Below are positions 1-9,066 of a DNA stretch of 64,000 nt, in pieces. This DNA comes from JBBROS01 sp038229135 (GTDB taxonomy: Bacteria; Pseudomonadota; Alphaproteobacteria; Acetobacterales; Acetobacteraceae). The stretch's first letter is position 1. Each line of letters opens with the position of its first letter. The stretch lies in assembly GCA_038229135.1 (NCBI GenBank), contig JBBROS010000008.1, positions 37,690-101,689 of the forward strand, given 5' to 3'. A model generated the notes under the pieces. The model did not search any database. It was not told the DNA's origin and worked only from the letters and a program-made list of their open reading frames with translations. The translations under genes were made by a program, and so were the position numbers.

Positions 1-1129
1 ACATGGACGCGTAGTCCTTGTTGGTCAGCAGCACGAGCGGCTGGCCCTTGTAACCGGCCTCCGCCAGCAGCCGCTTCGCCTTCGCCGGGTCTTTCTGGTT
101 GTAGGTCTTCTCCCCGGTCGTCACGTAGTCCGGCTGGTTCGGATAGGCGAAGCCGTAGTTCAGGCGGTAATTGCCGTCGGTCGCCGCGTCCATGATCTCG
201 TCCATGTCCAACACCGACTGGATGGCCTGGCGCATCCGCACGTCGTCGGTCGGCGCCTGGCTCGCATTGGCCACGGCGATCTGGATCCACCAGTTCAGCA
301 GCGGCAGCAGCTTCACGTCCTTGTTGGCCTTCAGCCGCTCGACGGACTTCGTCGGCACGTCCTCGACCGCGTTCAGCTCCCCCGTCTCGAGCCCCGCCAC
401 CCGGGCCCCGCCCTCCGTCACGATCCGGAACGTGACCGTGTCGAAGCACGCCTGCTTGTAGCCGCCGAACCCCGTCCGCTGCTCGAACTTCGTATTGGGC
501 GTGTAGCCGTCATACCGCTTGAGCCGCACGAAGCTGCCGGGCACCGACTGGTCCAGCTGCCACGGCCCCGTGCCGATGGTGCGCAGCTGCTGCGGCGGGT
601 CGTCCTTGGCCTCCGACGGCACGATCACCATCGGGATGCTGAAGCTGCTCAGCTTCTCGACGAAGGTCGGCGACGGCGCCTTCATCTTGACCACGAAGGT
701 CCCCGGGTCCGTCGCCTCCCACGAGGCCACCGGATCGAGCAGCTGGCGGTCCAGCCCCACCTTGGAGTAACGGTCCCAGCTCGCCACCACGTCGGCCGAC
801 GTCATCGGCTTGCCGTTGTGGAACTTGACGCCGGGGCGGAGGGTGAAGGTGTAGCTCATCCGGTCCGGCGCCTCCGTCAGCGTGTCCGCCAGGTCCAGGA
901 TCGGGTTGTTGTTCTCGTCCCGCGTGGTCAGCGCCTCGAACACGTTCATCGCGATGTTGCGCGTGCTGATCGTGTTGGACGTCATCTGGTCGAGGCTGTT
1001 GACGTTGGCCTCCTGCCCGAACACGAAGTTGCCGCCCGTGCGCGGGCACTTGAAAGGCTCCGCCGCCACCGGCCGGGCCGCCAGGGTGGTCCCCGCCATC
1101 AGGATCGCCGCCAGGATCGCCGCCCGCAT
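1..1129 (-). CDS. ABC transporter substrate-binding protein, family 5 (partial)
   Basis: Periplasmic binding protein of a peptide/nickel-type (Dpp/Opp) ABC importer. The reading frame starts at an ATG on the minus strand and is still open at the left window edge, so 376 codons are visible and the C-terminal part is missing. Residues 1-23 form a signal peptide (MRAAILAAILMAGTTL followed by small residues). The family 5 lobe I signature LRPGVKFHNGKPMT is at residues 97-110, and a TGPW turn follows near residue 175. Partner permeases and ATPases would lie beyond the window. The substrate cannot be told. The gene is divergent from the class II aldolase with about 80 bases between the starts. Confidence 0.9.
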   Translation of the reverse strand, partial: MRAAILAAILMAGTTLAARPVAAEPFKCPRTGGNFVFGQEANVNSLDQMTSNTISTRNIAMNVFEALTTRDENNNPILDLADTLTEAPDRMSYTFTLRPGVKFHNGKPMTSADVVASWDRYSKVGLDRQLLDPVASWEATDPGTFVVKMKAPSPTFVEKLSSFSIPMVIVPSEAKDDPPQQLRTIGTGPWQLDQSVPGSFVRLKRYDGYTPNTKFEQRTGFGGYKQACFDTVTFRIVTEGGARVAGLETGELNAVEDVPTKSVERLKANKDVKLLPLLNWWIQIAVANASQAPTDDVRMRQAIQSVLDMDEIMDAATDGNYRLNYGFAYPNQPDYVTTGEKTYNQKDPAKAKRLLAEAGYKGQPLVLLTNKDYASM

Positions 1130-1207
1130 GTGATCGCCTCCGAAATGTCCGGGCCATCATCACGACGGGACTTGCATAGCGTCAAGCGGTTCCGCTTTGC
1201 TGCGCCC

Positions 1208-2008
1208 ATGCCAGACCTCCAAGCGCCCGACACGCCGGTCGATGCCACCCTGCCTTCCGTCCTGCCTCCCCTCCTGCCTTCGGGCGAATGGGAGATGCGC
1301 TGCGACATGGCCGCCGTCTTCCGCGTTGCCGCGCGGCACGGCTGGAACGAGCAGATCGGCAACCACAACTCGCTCATGCTGCCCACGGCGCCCGGCGCCC
1401 CGCCGCAGTTCCTCATCAACCCGCGCGGCCTGCTGTTCCAGGAGCTCACGGCCAGCAGCCTCATCGTGTGCGACCTGGAGGGGCGCGTGCTGCGCGGCAC
1501 GGGCGAGCTCCGCCGCGTCGCCTTCCACATCCACGCCCGCATTCACCTCCGCCACCCCGCCGCCGCGTGCGTGCTCCACGTCCATCCCCAATACCTCACC
1601 GCCATGGCGCTGCTGGCCGAACCAGGCTTCGCGCTCGCCCACCACAACAACCTGCTGCTCAACGACCGGGTGCGCGTGGACCAGGGCGGCCACGCCCCGG
1701 CCGGCAGCCACGAGGAAGGCGACCGCCTGGCCGAAGCCATGGACGGCGCGAGCGTGCTGCTTATGGGCGGCCATGGCGTGACCGTGGCCGGGCCCACGGT
1801 CGCCGACGCCTTCGATGAGCTCTACATCGCCGAACGCACCGCCATGTATCAGATGACGGCGCTCAACACCGGCCGCCCGCTCCGCGCCCTGCCGGAGCAG
1901 GAGCGCCGCGGCTGGCACGGGCCCTGGGGCGAGAAGCTGGACGCACGCCTGCACCTCGATGCCTGGCGCCGCGTGCTGGACCGCGAGGAGCCGGACTACC
2001 GGACCTGA
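1208..2008 (+). CDS. class II aldolase/adducin family protein
   Basis: A 266-residue protein of the class II aldolase/adducin fold. The metal-ligand pair HVH is at residues 124-126 and a C-terminal GGHGVTV carries the third histidine. Where fuculose-phosphate aldolase has SEW with its catalytic Glu, this protein reads RRVAFHIHARIH, so the Glu position appears to be Ala105. Many alphaproteobacterial relatives also lack the Glu, so aldolase activity is doubtful and a hydrolase, dehydratase or decarboxylase role is possible. The open frame extends upstream into the neighbouring gene's territory, but similarity begins only at the chosen ATG, which starts about 80 bases from the divergent binding protein gene. 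Confidence 0.85.
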   Translation: MPDLQAPDTPVDATLPSVLPPLLPSGEWEMRCDMAAVFRVAARHGWNEQIGNHNSLMLPTAPGAPPQFLINPRGLLFQELTASSLIVCDLEGRVLRGTGELRRVAFHIHARIHLRHPAAACVLHVHPQYLTAMALLAEPGFALAHHNNLLLNDRVRVDQGGHAPAGSHEEGDRLAEAMDGASVLLMGGHGVTVAGPTVADAFDELYIAERTAMYQMTALNTGRPLRALPEQERRGWHGPWGEKLDARLHLDAWRRVLDREEPDYRT

Positions 2009-2024
2009 CGGCCCGAGCCGCCGT

Positions 2025-3353
2025 TCACCGCGCGAACACCGAGTCGACCGCCTCGCCGAGCCGCCCCACGATCTCGTCCAGGTCCGCCTCCTCCACGATG
2101 TAGGGCGGCGCCACGATCACGTGGTCCCCGCGTACCCCGTCCGCCGTGCCGGTGCCCGGATACACGCCGAGCCCCCGGGCCAGCGCCGCGTCCTTCACCG
2201 CCTCCGCCACGCCGCGGGCGGGGTCGAACGGCGTTCGCCAGGCCCGGTCCGCCACGAACTCGAGCGCATGGAACAGGCCGCGCCCCCTGATGTCGCCGAC
2301 ATGCCGGTGGTTCCCGAACCGGTCGTGCAGCAGCCGCTCCAGCACGGCGCCCTGCCGGGCGGCCGCGGCCACCAGCCCGTGCTCCTGCACCACGCGCTGC
2401 ACCTCGAGCGCCGCCGCACAGGCGACCGGATGGGCCTGGTAGGTCTGCCCGTGCTGGAACCCGCCGGACCCGGCCCGCAGCGCCTCGATCACCCGGCCGC
2501 CGGCCAGGATGCCGCCGATGGGCGCGTAACCGCCGCCCAGCCCCTTGGCCACGGCCTGGATGTCGGGCGGCACGCCCTCCTGCTCCCACGCATGCGTGGT
2601 GCCGGTGCGGCCCATGCCGCACATCACCTCGTCCAGCACCAGCAGCGCCCCATGCCGGTCGCACACCGCCCGCATGGCCGCGAAGTAGCCGGGCACCGCG
2701 GCCACGCACCCGGTCGTGGCGCCCACCACCGTTTCGGCGCAGAACGCCGCGACGGTGGTTGGGCCCAAACGCTGGAACTCCGCCTCCAGCTCCTCCGCAA
2801 GCCGGGCCACATAGGCGTCGTCGCCCTCGTCCGGGGCCTGGTGGTGGTAGGCGAAGCAGGGCGACACGTGGCTGAACACCGGCGCGAGCAGCGGCTCGTA
2901 CAGCGCCCGCCGCGCCTTGTGGCCGCCCACGCCCAGCGCACCCAGCGTGGTGCCGTGGTAGCCCTGCCGGCGCGCGACGAAGCGCGTGCGCTGCGGCTGC
3001 CCGATCTCGATGAAATACTGCCGCGCCAGCTTCAGCGCCGCCTCCATGGCCTCCGACCCGGAACTGACGAAGAAGGCATGCGTGAGCCCCCCAGGCTCGC
3101 CGGCCAGCAACAGGTCCGCGAGCGCCTCCGCCGGCTCGGACGTGAAGAAGCCCGTGTGCGCATAGGCCAGGCGCCCGGCCTGCGCCCCCATGGCGGCCGC
3201 CACCCGGGCGTTGCCATGGCCGATGCTGGCCACCGCCGCACCGCCCGACGCATCGATCACGCTGCGCCCGTCGGCCAGGTGCAGCCGGATGCCTTCCCCG
3301 CGCACGGCCGTGTCCGGCACGGCGTCGAGCCTACGTTGGATGATGCGTGTCAT
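2025..3353 (-). CDS. class III (PLP-dependent) aminotransferase
   Basis: A 442-residue fold-type I aminotransferase of the omega-amino acid/aspartate aminotransferase family. It shows SSGSEA at residues 97-102 (cofactor phosphate binding), DEVMCGMGR at 241-249 (the Asp that contacts the pyridine nitrogen) and the Schiff-base lysine in AVAKGLGGGY at Lys270. The start is the ATG of MTRIIQRRLD, which overlaps the stop of the upstream dimethylformamidase-like gene by four bases (ATGA). The two are therefore probably translationally coupled. The pairing suggests that an amide is first hydrolysed and the amine or amino acid released is then transaminated; that link is inferred. The exact amino donor is unknown. 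Confidence 0.92.
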   Translation of the reverse strand: MTRIIQRRLDAVPDTAVRGEGIRLHLADGRSVIDASGGAAVASIGHGNARVAAAMGAQAGRLAYAHTGFFTSEPAEALADLLLAGEPGGLTHAFFVSSGSEAMEAALKLARQYFIEIGQPQRTRFVARRQGYHGTTLGALGVGGHKARRALYEPLLAPVFSHVSPCFAYHHQAPDEGDDAYVARLAEELEAEFQRLGPTTVAAFCAETVVGATTGCVAAVPGYFAAMRAVCDRHGALLVLDEVMCGMGRTGTTHAWEQEGVPPDIQAVAKGLGGGYAPIGGILAGGRVIEALRAGSGGFQHGQTYQAHPVACAAALEVQRVVQEHGLVAAAARQGAVLERLLHDRFGNHRHVGDIRGRGLFHALEFVADRAWRTPFDPARGVAEAVKDAALARGLGVYPGTGTADGVRGDHVIVAPPYIVEEADLDEIVGRLGEAVDSVFAR

Positions 3354-5440
3354 GCGCCCTCCTCCGGCCCGGACGCGAACCGCCGGACCACGTTGCCAAG
3401 CATGACGGACACGTCGTTGCGGTAGCCATCGTGCGACAGGCTGCCGCAGAACGTGATGGACCCCACGGCGAACACCGCCCCGCCATGCGCCGTCCCGAAA
3501 TGCACGATCTCCGCCCGGATCAGGTCCCGCGGCGCCTCGCCCGTCACGGTGTTGACGTGGCTCAGCAGCTCCTCGGGCACGGCGACGAAGTGGGCCTGGT
3601 GGCCCTCCGACCGCGCCAGGATGGCGGTGTTCGGCGGCGTGCCGAGCTGCCGGTCCGCCCGGTCCAGCTCGAACCCGGCCGCCCCCCCGCCGGACAGCCC
3701 GAAAGCCCCGATCGTCTCGCCCGCCACGCCCTCGAACACCCAGGACACGGCCGGGTCGTACGACGCCGGCAGGCGCCGGTAACGGGACCCTTCGAACAGC
3801 CCCTGCGACGAGAACCCGACGCCGGCCAGCATCTGCGGCGGGCGCCCAAGCCGTCGCCACAGGCCGCCATACGCGCCGTCGAGCTGGTGATACGCCTCGC
3901 CCGGTGCGGCATCCCACGCGCGGATGCCGCCCTCCGCCCGGCGCACCTCCAGCACGTCCGGCACCGCGTCGGACACGGCGATCCGCCAGTAGAAGCCGTT
4001 GCCGCCCAGGTAACAGAGCCGCCCGCCCTGGCCGACATAGGCCTGCAGCGCGTCCAGCGTCTCCATGGTGTGGTACTCCGGGTGGGTCCCGGTCAGAACG
4101 CAGCGGTAGCGGGCCAGCAGGCCCACGCCCTCCCGATGCAGGTCGTGGTCGGTGATGACATCGAACGCCTGCCCCGTGGCGTCCAGCCAGTCCGTCAGGT
4201 GGCTGTCGGCCGAGAAGTGCCGCAGGCCGCTGCCCCGCGCGTCGTCGAACGTGAGGTAGCCCGGCCGCAGCGTCAGCATGGGCCGGCGCAGGGACGACAG
4301 GCTGACGCCGGTGCCGTCCGGGTGGCGGTTGTAGGTGGACCATCCGTATTCGGGGTGGTCCTCCGGGTTGTTCGGCGTGGCGCCCCAGGCGGCCGCGCGG
4401 GCCCGCAACGCGCCGTCGAAGTTGAACCGGGCGTGGTTGGCATAGGCCTGGTAGGTGAAGGTCGACGCAAGGTACGCCACCGGCGCCATGGCCGTGCCGC
4501 GTGGCGGCAGCACGAAGAGCGGGATGACGTCCTCCTGCGTGCCCGCCCGCAGGCGGATGCCATACACGCCGCTCGCCAGGCCCTCCGGCACCCTTGCCGT
4601 GAAGTCCGTCTCCCACTCGGCGTCATACAGGTCGTCGGCGTGGAAGTGGATCGCCGCATAGTCCCGCGGCGCATGAGTCCAGTTCATCTCGGCGCCCGAC
4701 CAACGGGAGCCGCGCACGCCGCGGGTGGGCAGGTTCACGAGGCGACCCTCGTGCGTGCCGACGATCCGGTCCGTGCCGATCCCCTGCGAGAAGTCCCAGG
4801 CCGCCACGGGCTGCCCATCCGGGCCGAGCAGCGCCGGGTCCTCGATGCGCCCGTCGAACCGTCCGCCGGCCCCGTCCGCCGCGAGCAGCAGCGCCGGGCC
4901 GGACGGGGGCGGCGCCGCGCCCTCCGCCGTGCCGCCATCCTCCACGCCCCAGGTCTGCTGCAGCGCACGCTGGGACAGCTGCACCCGCCCGCCGGCAAAC
5001 GCCGCGTGCAGCTCGTACCAGCAGCGCTCCAGCATCGGCGCGGCCACGGCAGCGACGACACGCCCGCCCGCCTGCAGCACGCATCCGGACGCTGCCACGC
5101 ACAGCACCATGCCGCCCAGCGCCAGCACCGGTTGGGGCGTCCGCAACACGCCCGGCCGCACCCGCACCCGGATGGCCCCACCCTCCGGCACGGCCAGGTC
5201 CGCCGCGACCACCCCGTAGGAGCCGGGCACGACCGCCTGCACGCGCGAAGGATACGAGCCGGCGAACCCGCACGCCACCGGCCGCAGCTTCATCCCCGGC
5301 CCGGCAGGGTTCGGGTCCGCATGGATGATCCGCACGAGGTCCACCTCATACGGGCCATCGGCCGTGCACGACACCTTGACCGCCACCGCCTCGCCCGGCC
5401 GCGCCGAAAGGCGGTCGAGATAGCCCACGAGCGCAAGCAT
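3350..5440 (-). CDS. N,N-dimethylformamidase beta-subunit-like protein
   Basis: A 696-residue protein resembling the large (beta) subunit of N,N-dimethylformamidase, an iron-dependent amidohydrolase. An N-terminal beta domain (residues 1 to about 120) is followed by a concanavalin/LamG-like region with AWDFSQGIGTDRIVGTHEG. The catalytic half carries the family segments YGWSTYNRHPDGTG, LTGTHPEYHTMETLDAL and YLGGNGFYW, rich in the Tyr and Glu residues used for iron binding in this family. The start at MLALVGYLDRLS matches the usual family N-terminus; a GTG ten codons upstream (5470) is the alternative. No small alpha subunit gene lies next to it. It overlaps the downstream aminotransferase gene. 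The natural substrate is probably an N-substituted amide, but this is inferred. Confidence 0.85.
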   Translation of the reverse strand: MLALVGYLDRLSARPGEAVAVKVSCTADGPYEVDLVRIIHADPNPAGPGMKLRPVACGFAGSYPSRVQAVVPGSYGVVAADLAVPEGGAIRVRVRPGVLRTPQPVLALGGMVLCVAASGCVLQAGGRVVAAVAAPMLERCWYELHAAFAGGRVQLSQRALQQTWGVEDGGTAEGAAPPPSGPALLLAADGAGGRFDGRIEDPALLGPDGQPVAAWDFSQGIGTDRIVGTHEGRLVNLPTRGVRGSRWSGAEMNWTHAPRDYAAIHFHADDLYDAEWETDFTARVPEGLASGVYGIRLRAGTQEDVIPLFVLPPRGTAMAPVAYLASTFTYQAYANHARFNFDGALRARAAAWGATPNNPEDHPEYGWSTYNRHPDGTGVSLSSLRRPMLTLRPGYLTFDDARGSGLRHFSADSHLTDWLDATGQAFDVITDHDLHREGVGLLARYRCVLTGTHPEYHTMETLDALQAYVGQGGRLCYLGGNGFYWRIAVSDAVPDVLEVRRAEGGIRAWDAAPGEAYHQLDGAYGGLWRRLGRPPQMLAGVGFSSQGLFEGSRYRRLPASYDPAVSWVFEGVAGETIGAFGLSGGGAAGFELDRADRQLGTPPNTAILARSEGHQAHFVAVPEELLSHVNTVTGEAPRDLIRAEIVHFGTAHGGAVFAVGSITFCGSLSHDGYRNDVSVMLGNVVRRFASGPEEGA

Positions 5441-5846
5441 CGGCTGCCACCCGGCGTAATCAGGCGTCACGATCCGGCAATGCCCCGAGGGCGTCAAGGC
5501 GCTGGGCCGCGTCCTCGCCCTCCCGCCGCTGCACCGCGCGCGAAGTGGGACGCGAAGTGGGACGCGAGGTGGGAGCGGTCGCTCGGGAGCTTCGGCCACC
5601 CCGTGACCTTGCAACGATATCGCTTTCCAAACTCCGCGGCAGCTGTGTAGCGTCGGTTCATGCAAGCTCCGCAACGCGCATCCCGCATCCAGCCCGTAGG
5701 CGGCAAGGCCGATGCTCCGGTCTCCCGGCCGGCGGACGCAACGGCATCCGGGCGCGCGGTCCCGGCGCGAATGCGTCCGCCGACGGTTGCCCGCCCGGTC
5801 TAGGTCCGGTCGAACCGATGACGGTCCGGTCCCGAGGTTTCACACA
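5441..5846. other. gene-free divergent promoter region
   Basis: About 400 bases separate the divergent dimethylformamidase-like gene and the first binding protein of the sugar-amine operon, so both promoters must lie here. Open frames cross it on both strands, but none shows a recognisable protein. A triplicated 12-base repeat sits in the left third. A slightly AT-richer stretch around 5610-5660 could hold a promoter, but I cannot assign convincing -35/-10 boxes. Confidence 0.5.
5539..5574. repeat. three tandem copies of a 12-bp unit
   Basis: The unit CGCGAAGTGGGA occurs three times head to tail; the third copy has one substitution (AAG to AGG). It lies in the divergent intergenic region, outside both chosen coding starts. 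It could be an array of regulator sites or a slippage product. Confidence 0.85.
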
Positions 5847-6887
5847 ATGACCCTTACACGGCGCCTCACGCTGCGCGCAGCCGGCAGCCTGGCCGGTGCG
5901 CTGGCCATGCCGGCGATCCTGCGGGCCCAGGCCGCGCGCGAGCTGGTGTGCGTCACCTACCCCGGCCGCCTGTCGGAGCCGCACCGCTGGCTCGCCGACC
6001 AGATGGAGGCCCGTCACCCCGGCCTGCGCGTCCGGCTGGTGCCATCGGACAGCGGGGATGCCGTCGCGCAGATCAAGGCGTCCCAGGGTTACAGCCCGTT
6101 CGACCTCATGCCCAACGACGAGCCGCCACACCTCACCAGCATCGCGGAAGGCTACGTCCAGCGGCGCGACGATGCGGCGCTCCGGAACCTGCCCGGCGTC
6201 GTGCCGGCATTGCTGGACAAAAGCGGCGGTTACGGCGTGCCCGCGACCTATTCGCTGGTGGGCATCGCCTACAACACGGCCCTCGTGCGCGACCCGCCGC
6301 GCGTGTGGGCGGATTTGTGGCGGCCGGAGTTCAGAGGCCGGGTCGGCATCGCCCGCACGTCGTCGAACCTGGGTCTTGCGACCCTGGCCATCGCCGCACG
6401 CACGTTCGGCGGCGCCGACGACCTGGAGGCAGGCTGGGACCGCCTGAAGCAGCTCGACGCACGGGCGGCACGCTCCCCGGCCGTGCTGGGGCAGATGCTC
6501 GAGCGCGAGGAGATCGCGCTGGCGCCGTTGTGGAACAACAACACCGCAGCCTCCGCGGAGAAGGGTTTGCCGATCCGCTTCGTGATGCCCGGGCCCGGCG
6601 CCGTCGCCATCGTGTCCTTCATGTCCGCTCTGGCCAACACCCGGCACCCGGACCTGGCCAACGAGTGGCTGGATGGGATCATCAGCCCGGCCTACCAGGC
6701 CCGGGCGGCGGCAGCGCCCTACTACTTCGGCCCCACCGTGCGCGGCGTTGCCGTGCCGGCCGACGCACGGCCGTACACGCCCTCCACGCCGGAGGAGGTC
6801 ATGGCGTTGCAGACCATCGACTGGCGCGCCATCGCACCCCGGCGCGGCCAGCTGGTGGAGCGCTTCGACCGCACCTTCGCGATGTGA
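5847..6887 (+). CDS. extracellular solute-binding protein, PotD/family 1 type (paralog 1)
   Basis: A 346-residue periplasmic binding protein of the polyamine/iron/opine type. The N-terminus RRLTLRAAGSLAGALAMPA looks like a Tat-type signal peptide that ends near residue 28 (RAQA-ARE). Internal landmarks are EARHPGLRVRLVPS, SGGYGVPATYSLVGIAYN (hinge) and a C-terminal YYFGPTVRG. It is very similar along its whole length to the next gene, so the two arose by tandem duplication. It opens the long operon that continues with SIS, PfkB and ABC genes. The start is the ATG that gives an intact signal peptide; the frame is open further upstream. Confidence 0.9.
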   Translation: MTLTRRLTLRAAGSLAGALAMPAILRAQAARELVCVTYPGRLSEPHRWLADQMEARHPGLRVRLVPSDSGDAVAQIKASQGYSPFDLMPNDEPPHLTSIAEGYVQRRDDAALRNLPGVVPALLDKSGGYGVPATYSLVGIAYNTALVRDPPRVWADLWRPEFRGRVGIARTSSNLGLATLAIAARTFGGADDLEAGWDRLKQLDARAARSPAVLGQMLEREEIALAPLWNNNTAASAEKGLPIRFVMPGPGAVAIVSFMSALANTRHPDLANEWLDGIISPAYQARAAAAPYYFGPTVRGVAVPADARPYTPSTPEEVMALQTIDWRAIAPRRGQLVERFDRTFAM

Positions 6888-6931
6888 CGGGCGCAGACGT
6901 GTTGGGCGCAACCATCACAGGAGTTTCAACC

Positions 6932-7975
6932 ATGCCCCTTTCCCGCCGCCTCCTCGTCGCTTCCGCCGCATTGGGCGCAGCCTCGAACGCGGCCTCGCGC
7001 GGGTCCGCCCGGGCGCAGGCTGCGCGGGAGCTGGTGATCGTGAGCTTCGCAGGGTCCTTGCAGGAGCCGCACCAGTGGCTGGCCCGCGCCATGGAGGCGC
7101 GCCACCCCGGGCTGCGCGTCCGCCTGGTGCCCAGCGAAAGCCAGGACGTGGTGGCTCAGATGAAGGCGGCGCAGGGGTTCTCGCCCTTCGACGCCATGCC
7201 GAACGGCGAACCGCCGCATCTCAGCGCCCAGCGCGAAGGCTACATCCAGAAGGTGGCACCCGACGCGCTGCCGAACTACGGGAGCCTGATCCCGGAGTTC
7301 ACGGCCAAGAGCGGCGGCTATGGCGTGCCGGCCAGCTACTCGCTGATCGGCATCGCATACAACGACAAGCTGGTGCCCGCGCCGCGCGCCTGGACGGATC
7401 TGTGGAAGCAGGAGTATCGCGGCAAGGTCGGCATCCCGCGCGCCTCGTCCAACCTGGGCCTGGGCGTGCTGGCCGTGGCGGCCAAGGTGTTCGGCGGCTC
7501 GGAGGACAACCTGGACCCTGGCTGGGCCAAGCTCCAGGAGCTGAAGCCGCAGGTGGGCCGGTCGCCCACCCAGCTGCTGCAGATGCTGGAGCGCGAGGAG
7601 ATCGCCGTCGCGCCGATCTGGAACAACGATGCGGCGGGCGCGGCCGGCAAGGGCCTGCCGGTGAAGTTTGTGCAGCCAGACCCCGGTCCGGTCGCCGTCC
7701 TGTCGTTCATGTCCGCCATCACCGGGACGCGGCACCCGGAGCTGGTGCAGGAGTGGATGAACGGGATCCTGTCCCGCGAATACCAGACGCTTGCGGCCAA
7801 CGCGCCCTACTTCTTCGGGCCCACGGTGCGCGACGTGATGATCCCGGAGGCCGCCCGGCCCTATACGCCCACGACGCCAGATCAGGTGTTGCGCCTGCAA
7901 AGCGTGGACTGGTCCAGGATCGCCCCCGTTCGCGGGCGCATCGTGGAGCAGTTCGATCGGCTGTTCGCCAGCTAG
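6932..7975 (+). CDS. extracellular solute-binding protein, PotD/family 1 type (paralog 2)
   Basis: A 347-residue second copy of the preceding binding protein, with a signal peptide ending near residue 29 (ARAQA). An AGGAG ribosome binding site at 6919-6923 fixes the ATG start. It shares EARHPGLRVRLVPS, SGGYGVP and YFFGPTVRD with its neighbour, but differs in the residues after the signal peptide (SFAGSLQEPHQW against TYPGRLSEPHRW), which may adjust ligand choice. Only one permease/ATPase set follows, so both probably feed the same transporter with different or overlapping ligands. That is inference. Confidence 0.9.
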   Translation: MPLSRRLLVASAALGAASNAASRGSARAQAARELVIVSFAGSLQEPHQWLARAMEARHPGLRVRLVPSESQDVVAQMKAAQGFSPFDAMPNGEPPHLSAQREGYIQKVAPDALPNYGSLIPEFTAKSGGYGVPASYSLIGIAYNDKLVPAPRAWTDLWKQEYRGKVGIPRASSNLGLGVLAVAAKVFGGSEDNLDPGWAKLQELKPQVGRSPTQLLQMLEREEIAVAPIWNNDAAGAAGKGLPVKFVQPDPGPVAVLSFMSAITGTRHPELVQEWMNGILSREYQTLAANAPYFFGPTVRDVMIPEAARPYTPTTPDQVLRLQSVDWSRIAPVRGRIVEQFDRLFAS

Positions 7976-7986
7976 GCCGCTCGCCG

Positions 7987-9063
7987 ATGGACGGGGAGCC
8001 GTCGCCCACGCTGCGCGACATCCGGCGACAAGGGCGCGTGCTGGCCGGGTTGGCTGGCCGGGCGGACGAGTTCCGGCGGCTGGGGTCGGCCATGGCTCCC
8101 GGGCCAGGCGGGCGCGTGTTCGTGTGCGGCTGCGGCGACGGGCTGTTCGCCGCCATCGCCGCGTCGGCCGTGGCGGCGGAGGCCGGGCTGGACTGGTGGC
8201 CCATCGGCCCGCTGGACCTCATCCTGCGCGCGCCGCGGCTTCGGGCGACGGACCGGGTGGTCGCCATCTCGATGTCGGGCAACGTGGACCGCACCGTGGA
8301 GGCGGCCGCAGCCATGGCCGAGGCGGGCATCCCGGTCCTGGCGCTCGTGAACGGCACCGGCGGGCGGCTAGGCGCACTATGCCCCACGATGGTGTCACTG
8401 GGCATTCCGGACGAGGCGCCGTTCCTGTGCGGCACGGCGAGCTACACCGGGACGATCGCGGCGCTCATGCTGCTGGCGACCGGCGCAGGGCAGGAGGCGG
8501 GGCTCGAGGATGAACTGGCCGGCGTTCCCGCGGCCATGCAAGCGGCCATCGCGGCGTCCGAGGCCACCTTGCCCCGGGTCGGCATCCCGGACGGGGTCCG
8601 GTTCGTCGCGGCCGGGTGCGAAAGCGGCACGGCCCGATACGGCGCCGCAAAGCTCGTCGAGTTGACGCAGCTGCCGGTGTGGCACGCCGACCTCGAGGAG
8701 TTCGCACACAGCCAATACTGGTCCATGCCGACCGGCAGCCTGGTGGTGGTGGTGGCAACGGACCCGGCGCTGGCGCGCTACGCCGCAGACACGTGCGACG
8801 CGCTGGTGCAGCTCGGCGTTCGAACACTCGCCATCGAGACTGCAACGCCCGTCGTCTCCGCCACCATGCGGGTGCGCCTGCCGGACGTGCGCCCCGCCCT
8901 GGCGCCGCTGCTCTCGGCGATCCCGGTGCAGCTGCTGGCCTACCGGCTGGCAACCATGGCCGGGCTGGACCCGGACACGCGGCAGCACCTGAAGTCCGAC
9001 GAAGCGCGGTTCCGGGTGAGCCGCCTGCTCACCCGCCGCTCGCTGGTCGGCACGGGGCAGTAG
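7987..9063 (+). CDS. SIS-domain sugar-phosphate isomerase/deglycase-like protein (copy 1)
   Basis: A 358-residue protein with two SIS (sugar isomerase) domains, the arrangement of the GlmS isomerase half and of the fructosamine-phosphate deglycases FrlB and FraB. The first domain has FVCGCGDG at residues 46-52 and SMSGNVDRT at 95-103 for phosphate binding. The second has KLVEL (Glu225) and HADLEEFAH (Glu237/238, His241), which align with the catalytic Glu and His regions of GlmS. It begins 12 bases after the binding protein stop and is followed three bases later by a PfkB kinase. The pairing argues that it acts on a phosphorylated sugar-amine. The exact reaction is inferred from family and context. 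Confidence 0.85.
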   Translation: MDGEPSPTLRDIRRQGRVLAGLAGRADEFRRLGSAMAPGPGGRVFVCGCGDGLFAAIAASAVAAEAGLDWWPIGPLDLILRAPRLRATDRVVAISMSGNVDRTVEAAAAMAEAGIPVLALVNGTGGRLGALCPTMVSLGIPDEAPFLCGTASYTGTIAALMLLATGAGQEAGLEDELAGVPAAMQAAIAASEATLPRVGIPDGVRFVAAGCESGTARYGAAKLVELTQLPVWHADLEEFAHSQYWSMPTGSLVVVVATDPALARYAADTCDALVQLGVRTLAIETATPVVSATMRVRLPDVRPALAPLLSAIPVQLLAYRLATMAGLDPDTRQHLKSDEARFRVSRLLTRRSLVGTGQ

Positions 9064-9066
9064 CGC

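Noticed and set aside
3347..5650. A 767-codon open frame on the plus strand, opposite the dimethylformamidase-like gene
   Set aside because: It is rich in Arg, Gly, Pro and His with no family motif, and is explained by high-GC third positions of the real gene on the other strand.
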